Shown one piece after another: positions 8,687 to 17,409 of a stretch of DNA of 64,000 bases. Within the stretch, counting starts at the first letter, position 1. Each line of letters starts with the position of its first letter. The notes under the pieces were generated by a model that was given only the letters and a program-made list of their open reading frames with translations, ran no database searches and had not been told where the DNA came from. Source of the DNA: CAYMZZ01 sp046297935 (GTDB lineage Bacteria; Bacteroidota; Bacteroidia; Chitinophagales; Chitinophagaceae); the NCBI GenBank assembly GCA_046297935.1, contig JBKBHA010000011.1:1-64000 (forward strand), given 5' to 3'. Made by a program: the position numbers and the translations under genes.

Positions 8687-9082
8687 ATGAAAGTAAAGAT
8701 TATTAGCATCCCGGTACAAAACCAACAGACAGCATTGGAATTTTATACCAAAAAGCTGGGTTTTCTGAAAAAGCTGGATCTGCCTTTGGGCGCAGACAGC
8801 AGGTGGTTAACTGTAGTAAGTAAGGAGGAACAGGACGGGCCCGAGCTGCTGCTTGAACCCTCACCGCTTCATTTTGAACCTGCAAAGACTTATCAGAAGG
8901 CACTTTTTGAAGCAGGCATTCCCTACACACAGTTCAATACAGACAACGTTCAACAGGACTATGAGCGGCTGGTCAACCTGGGTGTAGAGTTTAGCGTAAA
9001 GCCGACCGAAATGGGTACCGTGAAGATTGCCGTTTTTGATGACACCTGTGGAAACAATATTCAATTGGTCGAGATGCTTTGA
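8687..9082 (+). CDS. VOC (glyoxalase/bleomycin-resistance) family protein
   Basis: This 131-residue protein starts at the ATG at 8687, where the family's beta strand K-I-I-S-I-P-V begins at once. It has the A-L-E-F-Y-T-K-K-L-G-F helix of a vicinal oxygen chelate half-domain, E-L-L-L-E-P in the middle, and a terminal D-D-T-C-G-N-N-I-Q-L-V-E strand whose Glu is the usual metal ligand. Single-domain VOC proteins work as dimers in detoxification or dioxygenation; the substrate cannot be told. It probably forms a unit with the AraC gene upstream and the RibD-like gene 15 bp downstream. Confidence 0.85.
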   Translation: MKVKIISIPVQNQQTALEFYTKKLGFLKKLDLPLGADSRWLTVVSKEEQDGPELLLEPSPLHFEPAKTYQKALFEAGIPYTQFNTDNVQQDYERLVNLGVEFSVKPTEMGTVKIAVFDDTCGNNIQLVEML

Positions 9083-9097
9083 GGAAAAATAACAATA

Positions 9098-9631
9098 ATG
9101 CGAAAATTATCAATTTTTATTGCTACAAGCCTGGATGGCTATATTGCAAAACCAAACGATGACTTGAGTTTTTTGAAGGCAGTTGAAAAGGAAGGAGAGG
9201 ACTATGGGTATGAAAGTTTCACCGCCACGATTGATACCTTAATCATTGGCAGGAAAACCTATGATTACGTGCTCAGGGAAATTGGTTCTTCTCATTATGA
9301 CAATGGTAACAGGGATGTGTATGTTATTACAAGAACGGAAAGACCAAAAGTAGGCAGAACCACATTCTATACGGGGGATTTGACCGAATTGGTTCGGCGG
9401 CTGAAATCCGGAACCGGAAAAAACATTTATTGTGACGGTGGAGGCGAGATCATTAATGAACTATTGAAAAATGATCTTATCGATGAGTTGATCATATCAG
9501 TTATTCCCGTATTACTTGGTGAAGGCACCAGACTGTTTAAGGACGGACGACCTGAACAAAAGCTCCAACTTTTGAGCGTGAAAGGATTTGACACAGGACT
9601 GGCGCAACTACACTACAGGCGGGCAAAATAG
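9098..9631 (+). CDS. Dihydrofolate reductase / RibD C-terminal-like family protein
   Basis: The 177-residue product has the family's opening strand and loop (S-I-F-I-A-T-S-L-D-G-Y-I-A), an I-I-G-R-K-T-Y helix, a V-I-T-R strand, the G-G-G-E-I-I-N-E-L-L nucleotide-binding segment near 110-120, and P-V-L-L-G-E-G-T-R-L-F near 138-148. It resembles YwjB/YyaP, stand-alone relatives of the pyrimidine reductase domain of RibD, likely NADPH-dependent reductases of unknown substrate. True DHFR function is not implied. It follows the VOC gene by 15 bp, so the two are probably co-transcribed. Confidence 0.85.
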   Translation: MRKLSIFIATSLDGYIAKPNDDLSFLKAVEKEGEDYGYESFTATIDTLIIGRKTYDYVLREIGSSHYDNGNRDVYVITRTERPKVGRTTFYTGDLTELVRRLKSGTGKNIYCDGGGEIINELLKNDLIDELIISVIPVLLGEGTRLFKDGRPEQKLQLLSVKGFDTGLAQLHYRRAK

Positions 9632-9732
9632 TGTACCTTAAAGCATAATGAAATGGGTAAACCAGCAGATTTCATTGTACAGTACCTGATAATTTCTACG
9701 GTTGGATTTAATTAGGTAATAAACTCCAGCAG

Positions 9733-10575
9733 ATGAAACTAAAACAACTATTCCTGTTTTTGATTAGCTTGGTTTTTATCTCCCGCACTATCGGTAAAGC
9801 TCAGGAGCCGGTTGCACCAAATGGGAATTTTTTAGAGATTAACGGCGCAAAGATTTATTATGAAGAGTATGGTCAGGGAGAACCATTGATCCTCCTACAT
9901 GGATTCGGCCGGACTCTTGCCGATTGGAAGCCATTTATCCCTGAATTTTCCAAAAATTACCGTGTTATAGCCTGGGACATGCGTGGGCACGGCAGATCAA
10001 CCAATCCCGACACCAGTATAGTTTTTCTTCACGCCACAGCCGCAAGTGATTTGCTTGCGCTTTTGGAAAAACTTAATCTGAAGAAGGTAAAGGCTATCGG
10101 GCATAGTTCTGGCGGAATAACGATACTGTACGCAGCAATAGAAGAACCAGACCGTTTCGAAGCAATTGTTCCGATAAGTACACAAATGTATTACAGTCCT
10201 CAGGTTCGCGAGTTTATAAAGATCAACGCGAAGCCGGATGACTATTATCAGTTTAACGAACTTGAAACACAACATGGAAGAATAAAGGGAAAATTAATTG
10301 CGCGTCAGTTTTATCATTTTCATGAACTCAATAGCGATCCGGCCATCTCTGCCGATCAGCTTTCCGGCATCAGGGCAAGGTCGCTCATAATCCATGGCGA
10401 CAATGATTTTGTGCCCGTTTCACAAGCCTGGGAAATCTATCAGAATATTTCAAATGCTCACCTGTGGGTTGTACCAAACGGCTGGCACATGCCTCATTCT
10501 GGTGCTGCAAATGAGGCTGAGTTTATCAGACGAACACTGGAATTCCTGAGGGGTGATTGGAAAACTGAACTTTAG
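9733..10575 (+). CDS. Secreted alpha/beta-hydrolase
   Basis: This 280-residue protein carries a signal peptide (residues 1-23, ending in G-K-A-Q), then the alpha/beta-hydrolase core: oxyanion H-G-F-G-R near 57, W-D-M-R-G-H-G-R-S near 80-90, the nucleophile elbow G-H-S-S-G with Ser125, an acid in H-G-D-N-D-F-V-P near 220, and His in G-W-H-M-P-H near 255. It belongs to the haloperoxidase/esterase-like branch; the substrate is unknown. Export to the periplasm is less usual for the family. It is a single gene, separated by 150 bp from the SDR gene. Confidence 0.85.
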   Translation: MKLKQLFLFLISLVFISRTIGKAQEPVAPNGNFLEINGAKIYYEEYGQGEPLILLHGFGRTLADWKPFIPEFSKNYRVIAWDMRGHGRSTNPDTSIVFLHATAASDLLALLEKLNLKKVKAIGHSSGGITILYAAIEEPDRFEAIVPISTQMYYSPQVREFIKINAKPDDYYQFNELETQHGRIKGKLIARQFYHFHELNSDPAISADQLSGIRARSLIIHGDNDFVPVSQAWEIYQNISNAHLWVVPNGWHMPHSGAANEAEFIRRTLEFLRGDWKTEL

Positions 10576-10659
10576 CACCACAGGCTGTAATATCTCCAGA
10601 TAGTTGTTTTGGCTACAGGATTCGCGAATTCGGTTACAATCAGCAGTGCATTTCGCCAA

Positions 10660-10667
10660 TAACTTTG
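10660..10667 (+). promoter_or_regulatory. Possible Bacteroidota -7 promoter element for the SDR gene
   Basis: TAACTTTG fits the Bacteroidota -7 consensus TAnnTTTG and lies about 60 bp before the SDR start at 10726. I do not see a good TTG-type -33 element 19-21 bp upstream, so the call rests on one box only. Confidence 0.3.
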
Positions 10668-10725
10668 CTTGTACAAATAACACAAGACAAAAGATTTTGT
10701 CCTGTAACACAAAAATGCACAATCG

Positions 10726-11490
10726 ATGAGTACGAAAAGCAAAGTGGCTCTTATCACCGGCGGCAGCCGTGGTTTGGGCAGAAACATGGCGCTGGCCATG
10801 GCAAAGAAAGGAACAGACGTAATTATTACCTATCACAGTAACCGATCTGCTGCAGATGAAGTGGTGAAAGCTGTGGAGGAATTAGGTCGAAAGGCAAAAG
10901 CCATTCAATTAGATACCAGCAATAACAGTGAATTTCCCCGTTTTGCGGAAACGGTGACGGAGTACCTGCGGGAAACCTATGGGCAACCAACGTTCGATTA
11001 CCTGATCAATAATGCAGGCACGGCACTATATGCGCTGGCAACCGAAACCACCGAAGAACAACTGGATGGCATTTTCAATATCCACTACAAGGGTGTTTTT
11101 TTCCTCACACAAAAAATGCTGCCATTGCTCAACGACGGCGGCGTGATCCTGAATGTATCTTCCGGATTAGCGCGCATTACACTGCCTGGCTCTTCGGTAT
11201 ATGGTTCGTTGAAAGCTGCTGTAGAAACGCTGACTCGATACCTGGCGAAAGAACTGGGACCTCGAAAAATCAGAGTCAACGTATTGGCACCGGGAGCCAT
11301 TGAAACCGATTTTGGAGGTGGACGTACACGCGACAATAAGGAGGTGAACAGCTATATTGCCGGACTCACTGCGCTGGGCCGCGTGGGGCTGCCGGATGAT
11401 ATTGGTGTGGTAGCTGCCTTCCTTTGTAGCGATGAAGCGGGTTGGATCAATGGGCAACGTATAGAAGTGTCGGGAGGTCAGGCACTGTAA
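10726..11490 (+). CDS. SDR-family NAD(P)-dependent oxidoreductase
   Basis: The 254-residue protein has the full classical short-chain dehydrogenase/reductase pattern: T-G-G-S-R-G-L-G at 11-18 (dinucleotide binding), N-N-A-G near 92-95, a catalytic Ser in N-V-S-S, and the Y159-x-x-x-K163 pair in Y-G-S-L-K. The terminal W-I-N-G-Q-R-I-E-V-S-G-G is also typical. Length is normal. It resembles FabG-like reductases of unknown substrate. An AraC-type regulator follows 63 bp downstream on the same strand and probably controls it. Confidence 0.9.
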   Translation: MSTKSKVALITGGSRGLGRNMALAMAKKGTDVIITYHSNRSAADEVVKAVEELGRKAKAIQLDTSNNSEFPRFAETVTEYLRETYGQPTFDYLINNAGTALYALATETTEEQLDGIFNIHYKGVFFLTQKMLPLLNDGGVILNVSSGLARITLPGSSVYGSLKAAVETLTRYLAKELGPRKIRVNVLAPGAIETDFGGGRTRDNKEVNSYIAGLTALGRVGLPDDIGVVAAFLCSDEAGWINGQRIEVSGGQAL

Positions 11491-11553
11491 TTTCAATACA
11501 GCACGAAGTGGTAATTTTGACCGAAAGAAAACGGCCGCAACAAATACATTCGA

Positions 11554-12459
11554 ATGACTCCTGTTAGAATAAAAACAATCAGCGAGCTTCACAAGCTTCG
11601 GGGACTACCCCCGCCTGCGCACCCATTGATTAGTGTTATCGACTATTCCAAACTGGATCATAATACGGAAACAGGCGAAAGCTTGATGTTTGATTTCTAC
11701 TCAATATCCATGAAACGGGGAGTTGGCAAAATGCGCTATGGCCAACAGCCTTATGATTTTGATGAAGGAGTAATGTATTTTATGGCACCCGGGCAAATCC
11801 TTACCATAGATCCGGCTCAACCTCCAAGCCCGGATCGATCGGGATGGATTCTGAAGATCCATCCCGATTTTATCTGGAACAGCTCGCTCGCCAGATCAAT
11901 TTCTCAGTACGAATTCTTCGACTACGCGGTAAATGAAGCCCTGTTTCTATCAGATAAGGAAGAGGAAATTCTAAACGAAATTGTGACCAATATTCAGCAG
12001 GAATATCACGGCAATGTGGACCGTTTCACTCAACGAATTATTATTTCTCATGTTGAAACCCTGCTAAACTATGCTGACCGTTTTTATCAGCGACAGTTTG
12101 TAACACGAGAGAAATCGGCTCATCAATTATTAACCAGGATGGAGACCCTGCTCGATCAGTATTTCGCTGACCAAAAGCAGTCGGCCACCGGTTTACCAAC
12201 AGTACAGTTTCTGTCGGAGCAACTCAACGTATCAAAATCATATCTTGCCAGCCTGTTAAAATCGCTGACCGGGTTAAATGCGCAGCAACATATTCACGAA
12301 AAGCTGATCCGCGTGGCAAAGAATAAATTGTCAACCAGCAATCTCACCGTGAGCGAAATTGCTTATGAGTTGGGATTTGAGCATTCACAAAGCTTTAGCC
12401 GCTTCTTCAAAAAGAAAACAAACCTGAGTCCGTTGCAGTTTCGGGCGGAGTTCAACTGA
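11554..12459 (+). CDS. AraC-family transcriptional regulator
   Basis: The 301-residue protein begins with the start typical of this Bacteroidota AraC group (K-T-I-S-E-L-H-K-L-R-G-L-P then H-P-L-I-S-V-I), followed by a cupin-like sensor domain (residues 20-170) and two helix-turn-helix motifs in 200-300, ending with S-F-S-R-F-F-K-K-K-T-N-L-S-P-L-Q-F-R. It probably senses a small molecule and controls the upstream SDR gene, which shares its direction. It converges on the AI-2E transporter gene; stops lie 27 bp apart. Confidence 0.88.
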   Translation: MTPVRIKTISELHKLRGLPPPAHPLISVIDYSKLDHNTETGESLMFDFYSISMKRGVGKMRYGQQPYDFDEGVMYFMAPGQILTIDPAQPPSPDRSGWILKIHPDFIWNSSLARSISQYEFFDYAVNEALFLSDKEEEILNEIVTNIQQEYHGNVDRFTQRIIISHVETLLNYADRFYQRQFVTREKSAHQLLTRMETLLDQYFADQKQSATGLPTVQFLSEQLNVSKSYLASLLKSLTGLNAQQHIHEKLIRVAKNKLSTSNLTVSEIAYELGFEHSQSFSRFFKKKTNLSPLQFRAEFN

Positions 12460-12486
12460 TGCTAATACAAATACTTTATCAGCTTA

Positions 12487-13506
12487 CTACTGGTTTTGTT
12501 TAAGGTAAAGCTGTTTCACCAGAATCATCACAATTACCAGTACCGGTGTGGCTAACAATACTCCCCAACCCCCTGCCAGTATACCCATCAGAATTTGCAC
12601 CAGCAGAATCAATGCCGGCGGCACTTCTACCAGCTTTTGCTGAATGAGCGGCGTGATCAAATTACTTTCTATCGCCTGTATGAGAACGTACAATCCGGCG
12701 ATCATTCCCGCCAGCAAGGGGCTTTGCATCAGTCCGACCAACAAGGCCGGCAGCAGTGACAAAAGGGGGCCAAAGTTGGGAATAAAACTGAGCAATCCCG
12801 CCAGCAGCGCAAGTGCCAACCAGGCTGGTACCGACATAGCGGCTAAGCCTATTGCGGTTAATACGAATACCACCGCCATAGAAAGTAATTTTCCTTTTAG
12901 CCATTTCCGCAAATTACCACTCAGCTCCATCATAATTTGATTGGCCCGCTCACGCCCGTTCTTCGGAACCAGCGTGATGATGCCCTTTTGATAAAGAGAC
13001 GGACTGGCTGTAAAAAAAAGACTGACGAAAAAAACAACATACAGGTCCCCCAATACACCAAACCCGCTTCTAAAAAATTCGCTGGCAAATCCGGATACAT
13101 TTGCTGACATCTTTTCGGAATCTAACTGGTTCAATACAGATCGTCCAAGCTGCGAACCGGCCAGGTAGTTTTTTGCATTTTCCAGCATTTCAGGAAAATC
13201 TTCCACAATCTGGTTAATTTGTTCCTGCACCTGTGCGCCGATAAGCCACAGCAGCAAACTTATAAACAGCAGAGTAACTGTAACGGATAGCAACAGGGAC
13301 ACCCTTTCTGAAAGACCCATTTTTCGCTGCACAATACCCGCCAGGCCATGGAAATAAAGCGCAATAAGCGCACCTGCAAGTGAAAAAAGGACTATCTGAA
13401 AGGCTTCCAGGAAAAGCCATACCATAAGGAGGCTAAAAACGATGATTCCGGTGGCTATCCATATTTTCTCGACAAAAACGGAGCGTTCTTCATTCTTTAG
13501 TGGCAT
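12487..13506 (-). CDS. AI-2E family transporter (PerM/YdiK-like)
   Basis: This 339-residue membrane protein has the layout of the AI-2 exporter family: two or three N-terminal helices, a long periplasmic-type amphipathic middle section (around 85-150, with the Q-E-Q-I-N-Q-I-V pattern), and a C-terminal bundle of four to five helices including F-I-P-N-F-G-P-L-L-S-L-L-P, the family's most conserved motif. Members include quorum-signal exporters and Na+/H+ antiporters; the substrate here is unknown. It is transcribed alone. Confidence 0.85.
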   Translation of the reverse strand: MPLKNEERSVFVEKIWIATGIIVFSLLMVWLFLEAFQIVLFSLAGALIALYFHGLAGIVQRKMGLSERVSLLLSVTVTLLFISLLLWLIGAQVQEQINQIVEDFPEMLENAKNYLAGSQLGRSVLNQLDSEKMSANVSGFASEFFRSGFGVLGDLYVVFFVSLFFTASPSLYQKGIITLVPKNGRERANQIMMELSGNLRKWLKGKLLSMAVVFVLTAIGLAAMSVPAWLALALLAGLLSFIPNFGPLLSLLPALLVGLMQSPLLAGMIAGLYVLIQAIESNLITPLIQQKLVEVPPALILLVQILMGILAGGWGVLLATPVLVIVMILVKQLYLKQNQ

Positions 13507-13658
13507 ATCGATGATATTATATCACCGTTGTTGCATATATCATTCCGTTTTGAGCTGTTTTATTTAATGCGGCCAGGTAGTGAGTTTTCTTTGATCATCT
13601 TTTTTAAATGGGGAAATTTTTACAACAAATTCCTGATCAAGCCAAATAACTGACTTAT

Positions 13659-14147
13659 TTATTTCATTGCGTGTAATGAAGCCAACTGCCGCAACAAATG
13701 TTGCACGTACTCCTCCTGAACCTGCTGTGGTTCCGTAGCGCGGGGATTTATTCGTGCCTCTGCCTTAATTTTTCCCCTATAGGTTATAGCATAGTAAGCA
13801 AAGAGCTCGTTACCTGATTCTTCAATGGGTGTGGCATAGCCGGTAATGCCCAGGCCCCAGTCGCTCGAGAATAACTGACAAACCTGTATCGCCATTTCCA
13901 CCGCAACTTTTTTCGATACGCAATTAACACCCATTGCATGAATGGGTTCTACCTGAAGATGCTTATACTTTTGAGCGAGATTAAATGCAGTGATGCCTCC
14001 TTGAAAAAAGCTCGACGCATCGGGAATCGTGGAGAACGCAAATTGAAGCAAACCGGCAGTCACGCTCTCTGCTACGGCTATACTTTCTTTTCTAGTAAGT
14101 AAGGCAGTTCGGATTTTATCTGATAAATTTTGTGGTATCGAATGCAT
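13659..14147 (-). CDS. CinA-family nicotinamide-nucleotide amidohydrolase domain protein
   Basis: The 162-residue protein is the stand-alone C-terminal (PncC-type) domain of CinA. It shows I-A-V-A-E-S-V-T-A-G-L-L (25-36), the segment carrying the catalytic Ser of NMN deamidases, and G-L-G-I-T-G-Y-A-T-P near 97-106. PncC deamidates nicotinamide mononucleotide in pyridine-nucleotide recycling. In this group the usual A-G-P is changed to Y-A-T-P, so activity is uncertain. It starts 14 bp after the oxidoreductase stop, so the two genes form an operon. Confidence 0.8.
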   Translation of the reverse strand: MHSIPQNLSDKIRTALLTRKESIAVAESVTAGLLQFAFSTIPDASSFFQGGITAFNLAQKYKHLQVEPIHAMGVNCVSKKVAVEMAIQVCQLFSSDWGLGITGYATPIEESGNELFAYYAITYRGKIKAEARINPRATEPQQVQEEYVQHLLRQLASLHAMK

Positions 14148-14161
14148 AGATCTTTTTTTAT

Positions 14162-15124
14162 TTATCGTTCCCCTCTTTTTTTTAAACGGCCATAATCTTC
14201 AATAAATTCTATGTGCGGACGATTGATATTGTGCAGAATGATCCGTTCTACCTCGGGTAAATTCAAGGCATTTACCTGCTCCATTAACTGTTCCATGTCA
14301 GTAAATACCGGAATTACCTCCTGCACTTCCTGAGGAGTAACGTCTCGACCGGCAGCGTCAAATTGTGCAACAGTTCGATAGTTGGCGAGTTTTTCGCGTG
14401 GCAGAATATTCGAGCGCCATTGGTCGTGTGCACCTGCTTCGGCCTGGCGCCGATCGCGGCCATAACTGAAAGCGTATTGAAGGAACACAGGCTTTTTCAC
14501 TGTGCCCGCTTGTTGAAAACCATCAATCTTATTCCTGAGCATCTTAATATCCTTGTCGGCTGTAGTGAGTAGCCCATCAGCCCAGCTTCCGGCCCAGGCT
14601 GCAGTTTCCGAAGAGATAGCTGCGCAAAATAACCGTGGCGTTTGAGCTGGTAAACTATAAAGCTTCGCGTCTATCACTTTCACGAGTCCTTCATGACTTA
14701 CCGTTTCTCCCGCAAACAGGCGACGAATGATCACTGCACATTCCAGTAGTCGCTGATTTCTGCTTTTCTTGTCCGGCCACTCTTCGCCGGTAATGCATTC
14801 GTTCAACGCCTCACCACTTCCCAACTCCACATCCACTCTTCCCGGAAACAGTTCGGCAAGGGTAGCTAATGCCTGTGCCACGATGGCCGGATGATAGCGC
14901 TGCCCCGGCGCACACACCATACTAAATGGTAAGGAGGTCGCCTGAAGCGCCGCCGCGATCCAGCTAAAGCTGAATCCGCTTTGCCCCTGTCGCTCGCTCC
15001 ATGGATGAAAATGATCGGAGGAATGAATGCCGTCAAAGCCGGCGCGTTCTGCCCGCATGGCATAATCCCGCAATACCGAGGGAGCAAACTGTTCGTGGGA
15101 GGCATGGTAGCAAATCATCGCCAT
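14162..15124 (-). CDS. LLM-class flavin-dependent oxidoreductase (TIGR03885-like)
   Basis: The 320-residue protein has the luciferase-like monooxygenase TIM-barrel pattern: A-G-F-D-G-I-H-S-S-D-H-F-H-P-W near 28-43, V-E-L-G-S-G-E-A-L-N-E near 98-108 and A-A-W-A-G-S-W-A-D-G-L-L near 175-186. It best fits the 'non-F420' flavinoid oxidoreductase group, which resembles F420-dependent enzymes but occurs in organisms without F420; FMN is the likely cofactor. Substrate is unknown. It is the first gene of the operon with the CinA-like gene. Confidence 0.8.
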   Translation of the reverse strand: MAMICYHASHEQFAPSVLRDYAMRAERAGFDGIHSSDHFHPWSERQGQSGFSFSWIAAALQATSLPFSMVCAPGQRYHPAIVAQALATLAELFPGRVDVELGSGEALNECITGEEWPDKKSRNQRLLECAVIIRRLFAGETVSHEGLVKVIDAKLYSLPAQTPRLFCAAISSETAAWAGSWADGLLTTADKDIKMLRNKIDGFQQAGTVKKPVFLQYAFSYGRDRRQAEAGAHDQWRSNILPREKLANYRTVAQFDAAGRDVTPQEVQEVIPVFTDMEQLMEQVNALNLPEVERIILHNINRPHIEFIEDYGRLKKRGER

Positions 15125-15533
15125 ATACCTACCAATTACAAATTGTCTGCCATTTCAAACTGGCAAAATTCATTCACATTTTAGCTTCCCATTCCTGCTT
15201 TCTCGACTTCCAACCGGCCTATTCGGCATTGCACAGTTGTTGCTTCCATGTCGCAAAAATTATCAAAACTCTTTTTTTCGGGGAATTTATTTCCATGTGG
15301 ATTAGCAGGTACTTCGTGGAGTTTAACTTATCCTGCCACCGATTGCCGCTGTAAGTTCAATATTTTAAGTAATGGCATCCTGCTGCTAAACCATGGTACA
15401 TCCTTTGATTGTATTACGGTAACACAAATGCGTAAAAAGTGGTTCTTGATTCCCGGGCCAATTAATGGAGCTTATTTTAATAGACCGTTGTACGGTCTTT
15501 TATTATGCAACCACCTCAAAGACCTCATAACAC
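15125..15533. other. Intergenic region between divergent LLM and amylase genes
   Basis: About 400 bp without a convincing gene. It must hold promoters for the oxidoreductase (minus) and amylase (plus). The only clear structure is the dyad at 15482-15498, listed separately. I could not place both promoter boxes with confidence. Confidence 0.5.
15482..15498. promoter_or_regulatory. Dyad AGACCGT-TGT-ACGGTCT, candidate operator before the amylase gene
   Basis: A perfect 7-bp inverted repeat with a 3-bp centre lies 36 bp before the amylase start. Its form and position suit a repressor operator (TetR- or LacI-like arms); it could also form a small RNA hairpin followed by TTTTATT, so a terminator is the alternative. 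No TetR or LacI gene is present in the window. Confidence 0.4.
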
Positions 15534-17015
15534 ATGCAAAACCAAACCATTTTTCAGTTTTTTCACTGGTACTATTCAACCGAAGGAAACTTGTGGCAGT
15601 ATGCCCGCGAAGAAGCAGGACGGCTGCAGTCGCTGGGCGTTACACAGGTATGGCTACCGCCTGCGTATAAGTCGGCGTTTGGAACCGGCGAGCCCGGTTA
15701 CGCGGTATATGACCTTTATGATCTGGGCGAGTTTGACCAGAAGGGGTCTGTACGTACCAGGTGGGGAACCCTGGATGAGTACCTCGATGCAATACAATCA
15801 TTTCACGACAATAATATTAAGGTACTGGCCGACATTGTGCTCAACCACCGGACCGGTGCAGACGAAACGGAAAAAATAGTGGTGTTGGATATCGATAAAA
15901 GCGAACGTACCAAGTTTATAAGTGAGCCTTATGAAAAAGATGCCTGTACGCGTTATACTTTCCCCGGCAGAAGAGGAATGTACTCGGAGTTTGTGTGGGA
16001 TCATCAATGCTTTACGGGCATTTCTGAAGATGACCAGATCAGCATGATCAAAAATGAGTATTTCACGGGCGAGTGGGAGCCGGTAATGGAAACGGAGCAT
16101 GGGAATTATGATTATCTGTTGGGAAATGATCTCGAGTTTCGTAACCCTCATGTGCGGGAAGAACTGATACGATGGGGTATCTGGTATGTAGAAAAGGCGG
16201 GACTGGATGGTTTCCGGCTGGATGCGGTTAAACATATGGTTCCGGACTTTTACAATCAATGGCTGGATGCCCTTAATAATCATTTTCAACAAAAGCTTCT
16301 ATGCATCGGCGAATACTGGAAGAGCGATGTGGAGCCCCTGAAAAATTATATTGAAGCAACGGGCGGACGAGTCCAACTTTTCGACGCTCCATTGCATTTT
16401 AATTTTCATGAAGCGTCCAGGCAGGGAGAGTCTTATGCCTTAAATGAGATACTCGACGGAAGTCTGGTAAAAGAGCGACCCGAGTTAGCCATCACATTTG
16501 TGGAAAACCACGATACACAGCCGCTGCAGGATCTGGAATCGCCTGTTGAGGCTTGGTTTAAGCCACTGGCCTACGCCATTATTCTGCTTCGGCAAGAAGG
16601 AACGCCCTGTGTGTTTTTTCCAGATTTATATGGTGCTCAGTATGTGGACAATTCGGAAGGACAAGAGCATTTCATTGATCTGCCTGCGCTACCCGTAGTT
16701 GGTACCATGATGACCGTGCGCAAAGAACGTGCGTATGGTGTACAAACTGATTATATTGATCATCACACTGTGATTGGATGGACCAGAGCCGGTGTGGAAG
16801 AATACCCCCACAGTGGCTGCGCAGTGGTGATCAGCAACGGGCAGGAAGGCTTCAAACGCATGAGCATGGGCCCTGCTAACGCTGGCAAAAAAATGATCGA
16901 GGCCTGTGGTTCCCGCCAGGAGGAAATCATATTGGATGAACACGGTGAGGCCGACTTCCACGTGAATGCGGGGAGCGTGTCAGTATGGATATTCGACAGG
17001 CCATCTGCAGAATAA
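15534..17015 (+). CDS. Cytoplasmic alpha-amylase (GH13_5-like)
   Basis: The 493-residue enzyme starts without a signal peptide and has the four GH13 regions in order: D-I-V-L-N-H (near 101-106), G-F-R-L-D-A-V-K-H with the Asp nucleophile (near 227-235), the general acid Glu in I-G-E-Y-W (near 261), and F-V-E-N-H-D-T with the third Asp (near 322-328). The start Q-F-F-H-W-Y and the W-G-T-L-D-E-Y-L-D-A-I spacing match liquefying/cytoplasmic amylases of the GH13_5 type. It would cleave alpha-1,4 links in intracellular glycogen or maltodextrin. It converges on the trehalase gene, which suggests shared storage-sugar metabolism. Confidence 0.92.
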   Translation: MQNQTIFQFFHWYYSTEGNLWQYAREEAGRLQSLGVTQVWLPPAYKSAFGTGEPGYAVYDLYDLGEFDQKGSVRTRWGTLDEYLDAIQSFHDNNIKVLADIVLNHRTGADETEKIVVLDIDKSERTKFISEPYEKDACTRYTFPGRRGMYSEFVWDHQCFTGISEDDQISMIKNEYFTGEWEPVMETEHGNYDYLLGNDLEFRNPHVREELIRWGIWYVEKAGLDGFRLDAVKHMVPDFYNQWLDALNNHFQQKLLCIGEYWKSDVEPLKNYIEATGGRVQLFDAPLHFNFHEASRQGESYALNEILDGSLVKERPELAITFVENHDTQPLQDLESPVEAWFKPLAYAIILLRQEGTPCVFFPDLYGAQYVDNSEGQEHFIDLPALPVVGTMMTVRKERAYGVQTDYIDHHTVIGWTRAGVEEYPHSGCAVVISNGQEGFKRMSMGPANAGKKMIEACGSRQEEIILDEHGEADFHVNAGSVSVWIFDRPSAE

Positions 17016-17409
17016 AAACGTTGAAACAACAATGTATGCAATCGGTGTCTGCTCACGAGCCTATCGGCAGGAAGGCTAGAAAAAATAATGTTCGCGGGCT
17101 TTGATGTAGCCGGTAGGTTGAGGCGGCATCAAAATTAATGGCTTGGGTGGCGGGGCCGGTAGCAATTTTATCTCCACAGTGGGTTTCACAACAGTTAGCG
17201 GCACAGGGTTAACAACCGGGTCTATTCTTTCTGGCGAATTCATATAGTAAAGCAATGAACATTCAAGATCAAAGCTTATACCATATTTACTTCCGCCTGT
17301 ATTCGCTTCACTCACTGGTCAGGGTGCGCCGCACCGAGTTAGAAAATACCCCACCACTACGGCAAAATTTCCCCAACCGGTCCTGATATTGCCCACAACA
17401 ACCTTTGGG
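17016..17409. other. Gap between convergent amylase and trehalase genes
   Basis: Apart from the doubtful small minus-strand frame at 17076-17315, nothing recognisable is present. No strong terminator with a T-tract is seen. Confidence 0.4.
17076..17315 (-). CDS. Doubtful proline-rich small ORF
   Basis: This 79-residue frame has no signal or known domain. Its C-terminal half is unusually rich in Pro, Val and Lys (repeats such as P-V-V-N-P-V-P and P-A-P-P-P-K-P), resembling a Pro-rich linker like that of TonB. It lies downstream of the trehalase on the same strand but 95 bp away. It could be a small gene, a remnant of a longer protein, or chance. Confidence 0.25.
   Translation of the reverse strand: MSEANTGGSKYGISFDLECSLLYYMNSPERIDPVVNPVPLTVVKPTVEIKLLPAPPPKPLILMPPQPTGYIKAREHYFF

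Noticed and set aside
14162..14190. C-terminal R-G-E-R of the LLM oxidoreductase as another repeat-derived end
   Set aside because: The codons differ from the GGTGAGAG array and no repeat lies next to the gene, so the likeness is chance.
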